Under the pieces are notes generated by a model. It was not told the origin of the DNA, did no database searches, and was given only the letters and a program-made list of their open reading frames with translations. Of a stretch of DNA of 60,211 nucleotides, positions 39,713 through 48,305 are shown piece by piece. The position numbers and the translations under genes were made by a program. Source of the stretch: an uncultured Oscillospiraceae bacterium (GTDB lineage: Bacteria > Bacillota > Clostridia > Oscillospirales > Oscillospiraceae); assembly GCA_934511165.1 (NCBI GenBank), contig CAKSWA010000007.1:1-60211 (forward strand), in the 5' to 3' direction. The stretch's first letter is position 1. Each line of letters starts with the position of its first letter.

Positions 39713-41444
39713 ACCGTTTCGCCCGGATGCGATCGCGTCATATTTTCGTCTGGAGTGGCTGCCGCTGCTCTTTGTGACGCTTTCGGGGCTTGTCTATAAC
39801 GTCGGTCTGCTGGCCGGGCCGTGGTTTGAAGGACGGCTCGCTCAATGCCTTGCCGACATTCTCGGCGGGAACGAGACGGCCGCGGGCATGGCCTTGCTCG
39901 TGCTCGGCTACATCCTCGTCACGCTTCTCGTGCAGGCGGCGCGATTCATCAAGCGTTTTTATGTCCGCCGCTTTGCCAACAACATCAACCGCCGCATGAA
40001 AGGCGTTCTTTACGCCAATCTCGTGCGGCAGAGCCGCGCGTCGCTCGAAAGGGAGGGCGCGGGCGAGCTGATGACCAAGGCCATCTCCGACGTGGACGAC
40101 TGCGTGGAGGGCATGCGGAAATTCACGACCGAGGTTTTTGATACCGGCGTGGCGCTTGTCGGCTACATGGTGATGCTGCTCGTGTACGACTGGCGGCTCG
40201 CGCTGCTGAGTCTTCTCTTCACGCCGGTATCGTATGTGTGCGCGGCCTGGATGAAAAAGCCGGTGCAGCGCGCGGGCGCGGCATACAAGAAGGCCGCGGG
40301 TGCGCTCAGCGCCGCAACGCTCGACCGCGCGCAGAACGCCGTGACCTACCGCATCTACGGCTGCGAGGACGCCCGCTCGGCGCGGTATGAGGACACGCTG
40401 AAAAATTACGAGACTACCGCCGTGCGCAGCAACGTGTGGCAGTCGGCGCTGCCGCCGCTGTATCTGGTCGCCTCCGAGGCGGGCGTGCTGTTCATTTTAT
40501 GGTTCGGCGCAAAAAACGTTCTCGGCACCGGCTGGAACGGCTGGAACATCGCGGCGTTCACCACGTTCCTCTCCTGCTTTACAAAGCTCACGGTCAAGTC
40601 CTCCAAGGTTGCGAAACTTTTTAACTCCGTGCAGAAAGCGGAGGTATCCTGGAAACGCATCAAGCCTCTGATGAAAGAGCCGGAGGAGCTTGAAGAGCTC
40701 GCCGTTCCGGCCGCCGAGGATGTAACGCTCAGCGACCTCTCCTTCGCCTACGGAGACGATCCGGTCTTCTCCGGCCTGAGTCTCACGGCGCACCCCGGCG
40801 ACATCATCGGCGTCACCGGCCCCGTCGCCTGCGGCAAATCTACGTTCGGGCGTGTGTTCCTCTGCGAAGCGCCCTACGGCGGCTCGGCTAAGTTCGGCGC
40901 GGCGGAGTTTTCCGCGCTCACGCCGCGGCAGATCGCCGCGACGGTCGGGTATCTCGGCCACGATCCGGAGCTCAGCGCCGACACGGTATGCAGCAACGTT
41001 CTCTGCGGCAGCGAGCAGGATGCAGCGCCGTATCTCGCCGCCGTGGCCCTTCGGGACGAAGTGCTCGCCATGGAAAACGGGCTCGATACCGTGATCGGCA
41101 GCAGCGGCACGCGTCTCTCCGGCGGACAGGCGCAGCGGCTCGCGCTCGCGCGGACGCTCGCGCATGCGCGCCCCGTTCTCATGCTGGACGATCCGTTCTC
41201 CGCGCTCGACCGCAAGACCGAGGATACGGTGTTCGCCAATTTGCAGGAATATGCGAAGGATAAGGTCGTATTTCTGATCTCGCACCGGCTGTACCACTTC
41301 CCGCAGATGCGGCAGGTGATCTTCATGGACGACGGGAAAACGACCGTCGGCACACACGCGGAGCTGATGGCGTCCGTTCCGGTGTACCGCCAGCTCTATG
41401 AGAGCCAGACAGGAGGGGCCAAGCGTGAAGAAGCAAAAGAATAA
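39702..41444 (+). CDS. ABC exporter half-transporter, degenerate-site subunit
   Basis: The 580-residue protein has six N-terminal transmembrane helices and a C-terminal ATPase domain. Walker A is GPVACGKST and the signature is the canonical LSGGQAQRLALA. Walker B ends MLDDPFSALD, with Asp where the catalytic Glu normally stands. The subunit would therefore supply the weak ATP site and the good signature motif in a heterodimer. Its partner is the next gene, whose motifs are complementary. The start overlaps the MarR gene and follows AAAGGAGG. The operon suggests export of a drug or toxic metabolite. Confidence 0.93.
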   Translation: MKNKPFRPDAIASYFRLEWLPLLFVTLSGLVYNVGLLAGPWFEGRLAQCLADILGGNETAAGMALLVLGYILVTLLVQAARFIKRFYVRRFANNINRRMKGVLYANLVRQSRASLEREGAGELMTKAISDVDDCVEGMRKFTTEVFDTGVALVGYMVMLLVYDWRLALLSLLFTPVSYVCAAWMKKPVQRAGAAYKKAAGALSAATLDRAQNAVTYRIYGCEDARSARYEDTLKNYETTAVRSNVWQSALPPLYLVASEAGVLFILWFGAKNVLGTGWNGWNIAAFTTFLSCFTKLTVKSSKVAKLFNSVQKAEVSWKRIKPLMKEPEELEELAVPAAEDVTLSDLSFAYGDDPVFSGLSLTAHPGDIIGVTGPVACGKSTFGRVFLCEAPYGGSAKFGAAEFSALTPRQIAATVGYLGHDPELSADTVCSNVLCGSEQDAAPYLAAVALRDEVLAMENGLDTVIGSSGTRLSGGQAQRLALARTLAHARPVLMLDDPFSALDRKTEDTVFANLQEYAKDKVVFLISHRLYHFPQMRQVIFMDDGKTTVGTHAELMASVPVYRQLYESQTGGAKREEAKE

Positions 41445-43092
41445 CGGCGTGTTCGCCGCGATCCGCGATGCCGCCGCGGTGCAGCCGCTTCTCACCGCCG
41501 GCACGCTTCTCTGCGTGGCGGCGAGCGTGGGCGCATCGCTCATCCCGCCGCTGCTGCTCGGGCGCGCCGTCGACCGGCTGACCGGCGGACTTTCCCTCTC
41601 CGCGCTCGCGGTGCTGCTCTATTTCGGCAGTCTCGCGCTGGAGGGCATTCTCTCGAGCGCGCAGGAGAGCCTTCTCGTGCTCTTCGGCCAGAAGATGACC
41701 CACGCGCTGCGCTCGGAAATGTCCCGGAAGCTGACGCTTTTGAGCGCCAGTACGCTTGTTGGGCAAAACCCCGGCGAAGTCGCCGCGCGCTTTTCCGGCG
41801 ATGTGGACACCGTGGAGGCGCTTTTCACCTCCGGCATCATCAGCATGGTGGCGGATGCCTGCCGCATAATTTCGATCCTGGCCGTCATCGCGGTAAAAAA
41901 CACCGGTCTCGCTCTCATCTTGCTGCTGGTGCTGCCGCTCTTTGCCGTGTTCACGCGCCATGTGCAGAAGCGGATGCTCGCAGCACAGCTTGATAACCGC
42001 CGCGCCGTCGCCGCCGTTTCCGGGCAGGTGCCAGAAACGCTGCACAACATCCGCACGATCCGCGCGCTCGGCCTGGAGCGCTACATGGAGCGCCGGTACG
42101 ACCGGCGCATCGGCGAGAGCTACGCCGCCATGGAGCGGACGAACTTTTATGACGCCATCTATTCGCCCGTTGTGCTGCTTTTGAACGCCGCCGTCATCGG
42201 CGTTGTCATGCTGCTCTCCGCCTCCGGCAAGGCGGAAATTCTGACGCTGTTCGGCATGTCGGTCGGCACGTCCGTCACCGTTATCAGCTACATCTCCCGT
42301 ATTTTTGCCCCGATCGAAAGTCTCGGCATGGAGATCCAGACCATCCAGTCGGCCATGGCGGGCGTAAAGCGTATTGACGCTTTTCTCGCCCAGCCGGAGC
42401 GCGCCATAGCTGAGGAGCGGGAGAATGCCGCGCGGGGTGATGTTGTGCTCTCCCATGTGACGTTCGGCTACGGGGAAAAGCCCGTATTGACGGATTTCTC
42501 CATGACCGTGAAGCAGGGCGAGCAGGTCACGCTCGTCGGCCGGACGGGCTCGGGAAAGAGCACCGTCTTCAAGCTTTTGCTCGGGCTCTATCCGCTGGAG
42601 AGCGGCAGCATCACCATCGGCGGTGTGGATGTGTCCGCCATCACCGACCGGGAGCGGCGCGCGTGCATCGGCTGCGTGGAGCAGCATTTCTCCCGCGTGC
42701 CGGGCACCGTACTCGACCAGATCACGCTCGGCGATGCGCGCATCACCGAGGACATGGCGCGAAAAGCCGTCCGGCTCTCCGGGATCGACGAGGCCATCGA
42801 GGCACTGCCGGAGGGATACGGCACAGTGTGCACGCCCGGCATGTTCTCGCAGGGCGAGTGGCAGCTTCTCTCCATCGCCCGCGCTGCGGCGGCGGACCCT
42901 GCCGTGCTTCTTCTGGACGAGATCACCGCAAATCTCGACGCGGAGACCGAAGCGCGCGTGCTCGAAGCGCTGCGCCGCGCCTCCGAAGGGCGCACCGTTC
43001 TTTCCGTTTCGCACCGCGTTTACGAAAATCTCGGCGGGCGGACCGTGGAGATCCGGCCCCATACAGAACCGGAGGAAACCGATGATCGATAA
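41425..43092 (+). CDS. ABC exporter half-transporter, catalytic-site subunit
   Basis: I start at GTG 41425 after AGGAGGGG, overlapping the previous gene by 20 bp. The 555-residue protein has six membrane helices and an ATPase domain with Walker A GRTGSGKST and Walker B LLLDEITANLD, containing the catalytic Glu. The signature is degenerate (FSQGEWQLLSIARA instead of LSGGQ). With the upstream subunit it would make one consensus and one degenerate ATP site, as in BmrCD/LmrCD/TM287-288 exporters. The next gene overlaps its end by 11 bp. Confidence 0.93.
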   Translation: MKKQKNNGVFAAIRDAAAVQPLLTAGTLLCVAASVGASLIPPLLLGRAVDRLTGGLSLSALAVLLYFGSLALEGILSSAQESLLVLFGQKMTHALRSEMSRKLTLLSASTLVGQNPGEVAARFSGDVDTVEALFTSGIISMVADACRIISILAVIAVKNTGLALILLLVLPLFAVFTRHVQKRMLAAQLDNRRAVAAVSGQVPETLHNIRTIRALGLERYMERRYDRRIGESYAAMERTNFYDAIYSPVVLLLNAAVIGVVMLLSASGKAEILTLFGMSVGTSVTVISYISRIFAPIESLGMEIQTIQSAMAGVKRIDAFLAQPERAIAEERENAARGDVVLSHVTFGYGEKPVLTDFSMTVKQGEQVTLVGRTGSGKSTVFKLLLGLYPLESGSITIGGVDVSAITDRERRACIGCVEQHFSRVPGTVLDQITLGDARITEDMARKAVRLSGIDEAIEALPEGYGTVCTPGMFSQGEWQLLSIARAAAADPAVLLLDEITANLDAETEARVLEALRRASEGRTVLSVSHRVYENLGGRTVEIRPHTEPEETDDR

Positions 43093-45565
43093 AATGCTGA
43101 TTCGTGGAGCAAAAGTCCACAACCTCAAAAATATAGATGTCGATATCCCACTGGGGAAGATCGTCGGCATTGCGGGCGTGTCCGGCTCCGGTAAGTCTTC
43201 GCTGGCGCTCGGCGTATTGTACGCCGAGGGCTCGCGCCGCTATCTGGAAGCTCTTTCCACGTATACCCGCCGACGCATGACGCAGGCATCCAAGGCCTGT
43301 GTGGACGAAGTGCTGTATGTCCCCGCCGCACTGGCGCTGCACCAGCGCCCCGGCGTGCCGGGTATCCGCAGTACGTTCGGCACAGGGACAGAGCTGTTAA
43401 ACAGTCTGCGGCTGATGTATTCCCGTCTTGCCAGCCACCGCTGCCCGAATGGGCATTATCTCGCGCCGTCGCTGCTGGTCGCCGCCGGGAAAGAGCTGGT
43501 CTGCCCGGAATGCGGCGCGCATTTTTACGCGCCGTCCGCCGAGGAGCTGGCGTTCAATTCGCAGGGCGCCTGTCAGAAATGCGGCGGCACGGGCAGCGTC
43601 CGCACCGTGGATATGCGAAGCCTTGTGCCGGACGACTCCCTCAGCATTGACGAGGGCGCAGTCGCCCCGTGGAACAGCCTGATGTGGTCGCTGATGACGG
43701 ATGTGTGCCGCGCCATGGGCGTGCGCACCGATGTGCCATTCCGCGATCTGACCGCGGAAGAAAAGGAGATCGTCTACCACGGCCCCGCCGTGAAAAAACA
43801 TATTCTTTACCATGCGAAAAAATCCGGCTCCAATGACTTTGCGGAGCTGGACTTTACCTACTTTAACGCCGTCTGCACCGTGGAAAATGCTCTTGCCAAG
43901 GTCAAGGACGAAAAGGGCATGAAGCGGGTGGAAAAGTTTCTGAAAGAGGATCTTTGCCCGGAATGCCGCGGCACGCGCCTGTCTGCCGCCGCCCGTGCGC
44001 CGAAGCTGCGGGGCATTTCTCTGGATGAAGCCTGCACCATGACGCTATCCAAACTGGTCTCCTGGGTGCAGGGCGTTCCCGGCAGCTTGCCGGAGGAAAT
44101 GCGCCCGATGGCCGAGAGCATCTGCGAGGCCTTCCAGAGCACGGCCAAGCGGCTGATAGATCTGGGACTGGGTTATCTGACGCTGGACCGCTCGGCCTCT
44201 ACGCTCTCCACCGGCGAGCGGCAGCGAATGCAGCTGGCCCGCGCCGTCCGCAACCGCACAACGGGTGTTCTCTATGTGCTCGATGAGCCCTCCATCGGGC
44301 TGCATCCCTCCAACATTGTTGGGCTTACCGGCGTGATGCACGATTTGGTGGCCGACGGCAACTCCGTCATTCTGGTCGATCACGACACACAGATTTTGAA
44401 GGAAGCCGACTGGATCGTGGAAATGGGGCCGGAGGCGGGTGCTAAGGGCGGCCATGTGATTGCCGAGGGGACCATTCCTACCATTGTGGAAAACCCAGCT
44501 TCGCAGATCGGGCCGTTTCTCTCCGGAAAGGCTGAAACAAGGCTGCGCACCTGCGCCGCAGAAAAAGAACTCTTTGCAAACGGCGCCATTCATCTTTCCA
44601 CGAATTCCATTCATACGGTCAAGCCATTGGAGGTGGATATTCCAAAAGGGCGGCTCACCGTCGTCACCGGCGTATCCGGCTCCGGCAAGACCACGATGGT
44701 GCTGGAAAGCCTCGTCCCGGCGCTGGACGCAGGCATCAGCGGCAGCGCTCTGCCGGAGCATATCCGCGCGGTTCAGGCCAAGGGCATTGCGCACGTGAAG
44801 CTCATTGACGCCACGCCCATCGGCATCAATGTCCGCTCGACGGTCGCCACCTATGCGGGCGTCCACGATGAGTTGCGAAAGCTCTATGCAAAATCCGCCG
44901 GCGCAAAGGAAAAAGGCTATAAAGCCAGCGACTTTTCCTATAATACCGGCTCTCTGCGCTGCCCCGGCTGCGACGGAACGGGCGTCGTCAGTCTGGACGT
45001 TCAATTTCTGCCGGATGTCAATATTCCCTGCCCGGACTGCCGCGGCTCGCGCTATGCAAGAGCGGCTTACGATGTGAAGCTCACGAACAAGGCGGGCGAG
45101 AGCGTTTCTCTGCCGGAGCTGATGGACATGGATGTAAACTCCGCCGCAGCGTTTTGCCAGGACTGGAAAAGCGTTTCGCAAAAGCTGGAGATCCTTCGGC
45201 AGCTCGGTCTCGGCTATCTGACGCTCGGCGAGGAAACGCCGAGTCTGTCCGGCGGCGAAGCGCAGCGCCTCAAGCTGGCCAGCGAAATCGGCAAAACGCA
45301 GGAGGATTCCGTTTTCGTGTTCGATGAACCGTCCATCGGGCTGCATCCGCTGGATGTCCGCGTGCTGCTCGGCGTTTTTCAGGCGCTTCTGGACAACGGT
45401 GCAACGGTGATTGTCATTGAGCACGATCTGGATGTGATCCGGAATGCCGACTATGTGATCGACATGGGGCCGGGCGGCGGAGACGCCGGAGGCCGGATCG
45501 TAGCCGCCGGAACGCCACAGGATATCCAAAACGACGAAAGCAGTATCACCGGAAGATATTTGTGA
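43082..45565 (+). CDS. UvrA-like ABC ATPase, class II (drug-resistance type)
   Basis: The 827-residue protein is shorter than repair UvrA (about 940). It has both ABC halves: Walker A GVSGSGKSS and GVSGSGKTT, signatures LSTGERQRMQLA and LSGGEAQRLKLA, and VLDEPSIGLHP/VFDEPSIGLHP Walker B regions. Zinc-type cysteine motifs are CPECGAHF, CQKCGGTG, CPECRGTR, CPGCDGTG and CPDCRGSR. The reduced size suggests loss of part of the UvrB-binding insert, as in UvrA2/DrrC proteins that protect DNA from intercalating drugs. Being the last gene of a MarR-ABC-ABC operon supports drug resistance over general repair. Confidence 0.88.
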   Translation: MIDKMLIRGAKVHNLKNIDVDIPLGKIVGIAGVSGSGKSSLALGVLYAEGSRRYLEALSTYTRRRMTQASKACVDEVLYVPAALALHQRPGVPGIRSTFGTGTELLNSLRLMYSRLASHRCPNGHYLAPSLLVAAGKELVCPECGAHFYAPSAEELAFNSQGACQKCGGTGSVRTVDMRSLVPDDSLSIDEGAVAPWNSLMWSLMTDVCRAMGVRTDVPFRDLTAEEKEIVYHGPAVKKHILYHAKKSGSNDFAELDFTYFNAVCTVENALAKVKDEKGMKRVEKFLKEDLCPECRGTRLSAAARAPKLRGISLDEACTMTLSKLVSWVQGVPGSLPEEMRPMAESICEAFQSTAKRLIDLGLGYLTLDRSASTLSTGERQRMQLARAVRNRTTGVLYVLDEPSIGLHPSNIVGLTGVMHDLVADGNSVILVDHDTQILKEADWIVEMGPEAGAKGGHVIAEGTIPTIVENPASQIGPFLSGKAETRLRTCAAEKELFANGAIHLSTNSIHTVKPLEVDIPKGRLTVVTGVSGSGKTTMVLESLVPALDAGISGSALPEHIRAVQAKGIAHVKLIDATPIGINVRSTVATYAGVHDELRKLYAKSAGAKEKGYKASDFSYNTGSLRCPGCDGTGVVSLDVQFLPDVNIPCPDCRGSRYARAAYDVKLTNKAGESVSLPELMDMDVNSAAAFCQDWKSVSQKLEILRQLGLGYLTLGEETPSLSGGEAQRLKLASEIGKTQEDSVFVFDEPSIGLHPLDVRVLLGVFQALLDNGATVIVIEHDLDVIRNADYVIDMGPGGGDAGGRIVAAGTPQDIQNDESSITGRYL

Positions 45566-45609
45566 TTCCCTTTCCCGCTCTGCGTTTACCTTCTTAACAA
45601 CCTTTTTTG

Positions 45610-45638
45610 TTGCGCGCGGCGCGGAAAAATGATAAGAT
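45610..45638 (+). promoter_or_regulatory. Promoter before the ATC-start membrane protein gene
   Basis: TTGCGC (45610-45615) and TAAGAT (45633-45638) are 17 bp apart, with a leader of about 30 bases ending in GGGAGGTG. Confidence 0.5.
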
Positions 45639-45674
45639 GGTTTGTGTAATGATTCCCACGGGAGGTGAGCCGCC

Positions 45675-46598
45675 ATCGCCGACGATATTTACGAATACAG
45701 CTCGGAAAAGCCACTGCGCTCTCCCGCCGCGCCGGAAGCCTATCCGACAGCGCACGAATATGAGCCGCCCTATGAGCCGAAGCGCAGCCGCCGAAAGAAG
45801 TATGCGCCGCTCGCCGCCGCGGCGCTGCTGCTGCCGTTTCTCGCGCTGGTGAAAGCGCCTGCCGAAGCGCCGGAGCCGGAGCCCGTGCCGGTCGTGACCG
45901 CCGCGCCCGCGCCCACGGAAGTGCCTGCCCCCGCGCCGGATTCGGAGCTGCGGTTTCTCTCGTTCGCCTCGCTCTGCGAGGCAGAGGTGCGCTTCCCCGT
46001 GCCGGAGGACGTCGTTTCCGCAGAGATCACGTTCTTTGACCCCTATTTTCCGGACGAAGAACAGACATCGTCCATCCCCAAGGCCGCCATTGAGCGCGGC
46101 GAATACCGCACGATGCGCGAGACTTATTCCTCCGTGCGCGAGGCGCACCCGGAGTTTTATACGGATAACACCGTGGAGAGCACGCTCTCGGTGCGCGTTA
46201 CGATCACGCACGCCGACGGGCGCGTGGAAACGCTTTCTGCCGAACGCCCCAAAGCGCAGCGCTTCACGATCGCCTGCGGCTATGACGCCGAGAGCGACAC
46301 GGTGAGCGTTTATCTCACCCCCACCGAGGGCGGCGCAATCCCCGACGCCGTTGTCGGGGACGATCTCTCGCTTCTCGACGCGGACACCGTCTGCGTCTGG
46401 CCGGAGGTCGAGAGCTTTGTCGCCTCCGTCGCGTTTGCCGAGAAAAACGAATACAGCAACCTTGTCACGCTCCCCCTCCCGGAGGAGCACGACGAGCTTG
46501 TGACCATCCACGTATATTTCCTGCCGGATGGCGAGACCGAGCCCTTCGACTTTGCCGAAACCGTCCGAACTTCGCCGCATAAGGAGGCCGATTCATGA
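45675..46598 (+). CDS. Single-pass membrane protein with apparent ATC start
   Basis: The coding frame is clear from 45675 onward: an acidic start (ADDIYEYSSEKP), a basic patch (KRSRRKK), one transmembrane helix (about residues 44-61), a Pro/Glu/Ala linker and a beta-rich outer domain of about 230 residues. The frame contains no ATG, GTG or TTG before the helix. The codon seven bases after a perfect GGGAGGTG site is ATC, one change from ATG. A GTG at 45849 would remove the helix. The 307-residue protein overlaps the MscS gene (ATGA). Function unknown. A sequencing error or mutation at 45677 is the main alternative. Confidence 0.7.
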   Translation: MADDIYEYSSEKPLRSPAAPEAYPTAHEYEPPYEPKRSRRKKYAPLAAAALLLPFLALVKAPAEAPEPEPVPVVTAAPAPTEVPAPAPDSELRFLSFASLCEAEVRFPVPEDVVSAEITFFDPYFPDEEQTSSIPKAAIERGEYRTMRETYSSVREAHPEFYTDNTVESTLSVRVTITHADGRVETLSAERPKAQRFTIACGYDAESDTVSVYLTPTEGGAIPDAVVGDDLSLLDADTVCVWPEVESFVASVAFAEKNEYSNLVTLPLPEEHDELVTIHVYFLPDGETEPFDFAETVRTSPHKEADS

Positions 46599-47428
46599 AA
46601 CCTACGAAGAAATCCCCCGTATTGCTGATCGTTTCCGTTGTTCTCTGCGCGCTGGGCTACGCATTGCGCTCGCTCACGCCGGGTCTGGCCGATATGTGCC
46701 GCCATCTGGGCTTCATCTGGATCGGCTACAGCGTGGCCGCCCTGCTTTTGAAGCTGCCGAAGGAGACGCGCGCACGGACGGTGTGCTCGCTCGCGCGGAG
46801 CATTCTCTCCTATACGGCGGTGCTGCTCTCGGTCTTTTTCGGACTGCGGGCGCTCGGCGTGGACGTGACAGCCTCGCTTGCGAGCGTCGGCGTCGTAACG
46901 CTGATCATCGGCTTCGGCGCGCAGTCGCTCATCGAAGATGTGCTCACGGGCATTTTCCTCATTGCCGAGGGGCGCTACAACGTCGGCGACATTCTCGTGC
47001 TCGACGATTTCCGCGGCAAGGTCGTGGATATCAGTGTGCGCACCACAACGCTCGAGGATGCCGGCGGCAACCACAAGATCATCAACAACTCCGAAATTCG
47101 CAATTTCCAGAACCGCTCGCAGAAAACATCCGTGGCGGTGAGCACGATCTCCATTTCCTATGAGGCCGATCTGCGCGCCGTGGAGGCCGTGATCGCCGAC
47201 GCACTGCCCGCCATGTATGCGGAAAACCGCGCCGTTTTCCTCGATGTGCCGCAGTATATCGGCGTGGATGAGCTTGCCGAAAGCGGCGTTGTGCTCAAAT
47301 TCATCGTGTCCGCAACGGAGGAGAACATTTTCGCCGCGCGCCGGGCGCTCAACCGCTCGCTCAAGCTGCTCTTCGACGAAAAGGGCATCGACATCCCCTA
47401 TCCTCAGCTCACAGTACACACAAAATAA
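46595..47428 (+). CDS. Small-conductance mechanosensitive channel (MscS family)
   Basis: The 277-residue protein has three transmembrane helices; the pore-lining third helix is VTASLASVGVVTLIIGFGAQSLIEDVLTGIFLIAEG (about residues 90-125). The MscS beta domain follows (VGDILVLDDFRGKVVDISVRTTTLE, with NNSEIRNFQNRS), then a C-terminal alpha/beta domain. It opens under membrane tension to release solutes on osmotic downshift. It is translationally coupled to the preceding membrane protein (stop/start overlap), which could modulate it. That link is inference. A hairpin at 47443 follows. Confidence 0.94.
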   Translation: MKPTKKSPVLLIVSVVLCALGYALRSLTPGLADMCRHLGFIWIGYSVAALLLKLPKETRARTVCSLARSILSYTAVLLSVFFGLRALGVDVTASLASVGVVTLIIGFGAQSLIEDVLTGIFLIAEGRYNVGDILVLDDFRGKVVDISVRTTTLEDAGGNHKIINNSEIRNFQNRSQKTSVAVSTISISYEADLRAVEAVIADALPAMYAENRAVFLDVPQYIGVDELAESGVVLKFIVSATEENIFAARRALNRSLKLLFDEKGIDIPYPQLTVHTK

Positions 47429-47442
47429 AACTGACGCAATAC

Positions 47443-47471
47443 GCCCGGCGGAACCGGATGTTCCGCCGGGC
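47443..47471 (+). terminator. Hairpin after the MscS gene
   Basis: GCCCGGCGGAA pairs with TTCCGCCGGGC; the following AAATTGATATTATC is a poor T-run, so termination may be weak. Confidence 0.65.
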
Positions 47472-47518
47472 AAATTGATATTATCCATGATTTGATTCAA
47501 AAACTTTTCTGCATCCGC

Positions 47519-47549
47519 TTGACTCTACAATCGTTGCAGAGATTATACT
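47519..47549 (+). promoter_or_regulatory. MerR-type promoter with 19-bp spacer
   Basis: TTGACT (47519-47524) and TATACT (47544-47549) are 19 bp apart, the hallmark of MerR-activated promoters. The spacer is itself the dyad CTCTACAATCGTTGCAGAG (arms match 7 of 8). It drives a truncated MATE gene, and a MerR fragment lies just downstream. Confidence 0.75.
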
Positions 47550-47576
47550 GCCGTGTAGTTTCATCTCCCGGAAGGA

Positions 47577-47910
47577 ATGCGGATCATGGAAAAGAATTTG
47601 ACCACCGGCAGCGTATGCAGAAATCTCGTTCGCTTCTCGCTGCCATACCTGCTCTCCTATTTTTTGCAGACGCTCTGCGGCATGGGCGACCTCTTCATCA
47701 TCGGGCAGTTTGAAGGCGTCGCCAGCACGACCGCCGTTTCCATCGGCTCACAGGTGATGCATATGCTCACCGTGATGATCGTCGGCCTTGCGATGGGCAC
47801 GACCGTCTGCATTGCTCGGGCCGTTGGCGCGAAAAACCGGAGACGGGCTGCGCAGGATATTGGGAACTCCGTTACTCTGTTCATGGCAGTTTCCGTCACG
47901 CTTATCGGAA
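47577..47910 (+). pseudogene. 5' fragment of a MATE efflux gene
   Basis: A good ribosome site (GGAAGGA) precedes ATG 47577 (or 47586). The first about 110 residues are a normal MATE N-terminus: VRFSLPYLLSYFLQTLCGMGDLFIIGQFEG, then MLTVMIVGLAMGTTVCIARAVGAKNRRRAAQDIGNSVTLF. The frame then breaks near 47905-47913 and stops at 47915, where unrelated MerR-type sequence in another frame takes over. About three quarters of the expected 450 residues are missing. The promoter upstream still looks intact, so a short non-functional membrane peptide may be made. Confidence 0.85.
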
Positions 47911-48152
47911 ATTGAGGACTTTCTCAAAAACCGGGACATCGACCGGATCGAGGAAAAGCTCCGGCAGCAGAAACAGGCGGTTTTGAAAAAACAGCAGGAG
48001 CTGAAGCGTATTGAGCAGAAGATCGACCGCCGGCTGCACTGGCTGACGGATGCGGAGACAACGCCGCTGGACACGGTTTCTCTCCTCCGGCTTCCGCCCT
48101 GCCGCATTGTGTGGGTAGACGATCCGCTGAAAATTGCCGGCTTCGCCGATGA
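47906..48152 (+). pseudogene. Internal fragment of a MerR-family regulator gene
   Basis: In the frame beginning SEIEDFLKNRD near 47908, the sequence encodes the long dimerisation coiled coil of a MerR regulator (RIEEKLRQQKQAVLKKQQELKRIEQKIDRRLHWL) and the start of an effector-binding domain (LPPCRIVWVDDPLKIAGFADEE). The DNA-binding head is missing at the left junction with the MATE fragment. The rest of the effector domain is replaced at 48151 by the truncated repeat element. The original gene probably controlled the adjacent MATE pump through the promoter at 47519. Confidence 0.8.
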
Positions 48153-48246
48153 GGAATTTTCTCCGACGCGCATGTCGCCGGAGAAAATGATTGATACTCT
48201 ATTTGCGCCTGCGGGCGCAAACTCTGCGAGGCTTTTTTGACAGTCT
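48151..48246 (+). repeat. Multi-hairpin element, copy C (truncated at its left)
   Basis: The sequence is identical, as far as I can see, to the last 96 bp of copy A, from GAGGAATTTTCTCCG to GACAGTCT (hairpins five and six). The left four hairpins are absent and replaced by the MerR fragment. The right end again abuts a terminator (48248). Confidence 0.9.
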
Positions 48247-48247
48247 G

Positions 48248-48288
48248 AAAACCCGGAGCCGTATTGGATACGGCTCCGGGTTTTCCTT
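48248..48288. terminator. Bidirectional terminator next to repeat copy C
   Basis: AAAACCCGGAGCCGTAT pairs with ATACGGCTCCGGGTTTT around TGG. It lies 3' of the relic and 3' of the leftward membrane protein gene. Confidence 0.9.
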
Positions 48289-48305
48289 CTTTACCCAAGA
48301 AAGTT

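Noticed and set aside
45650..45852. Plus-strand frame from ATG 45650 as the start of the membrane protein before mscS
   Set aside because: It is in another frame, gives an Arg/Ser/Pro-rich product and ends at 45852. The 45675 frame has coding periodicity, a basic patch and a transmembrane helix.
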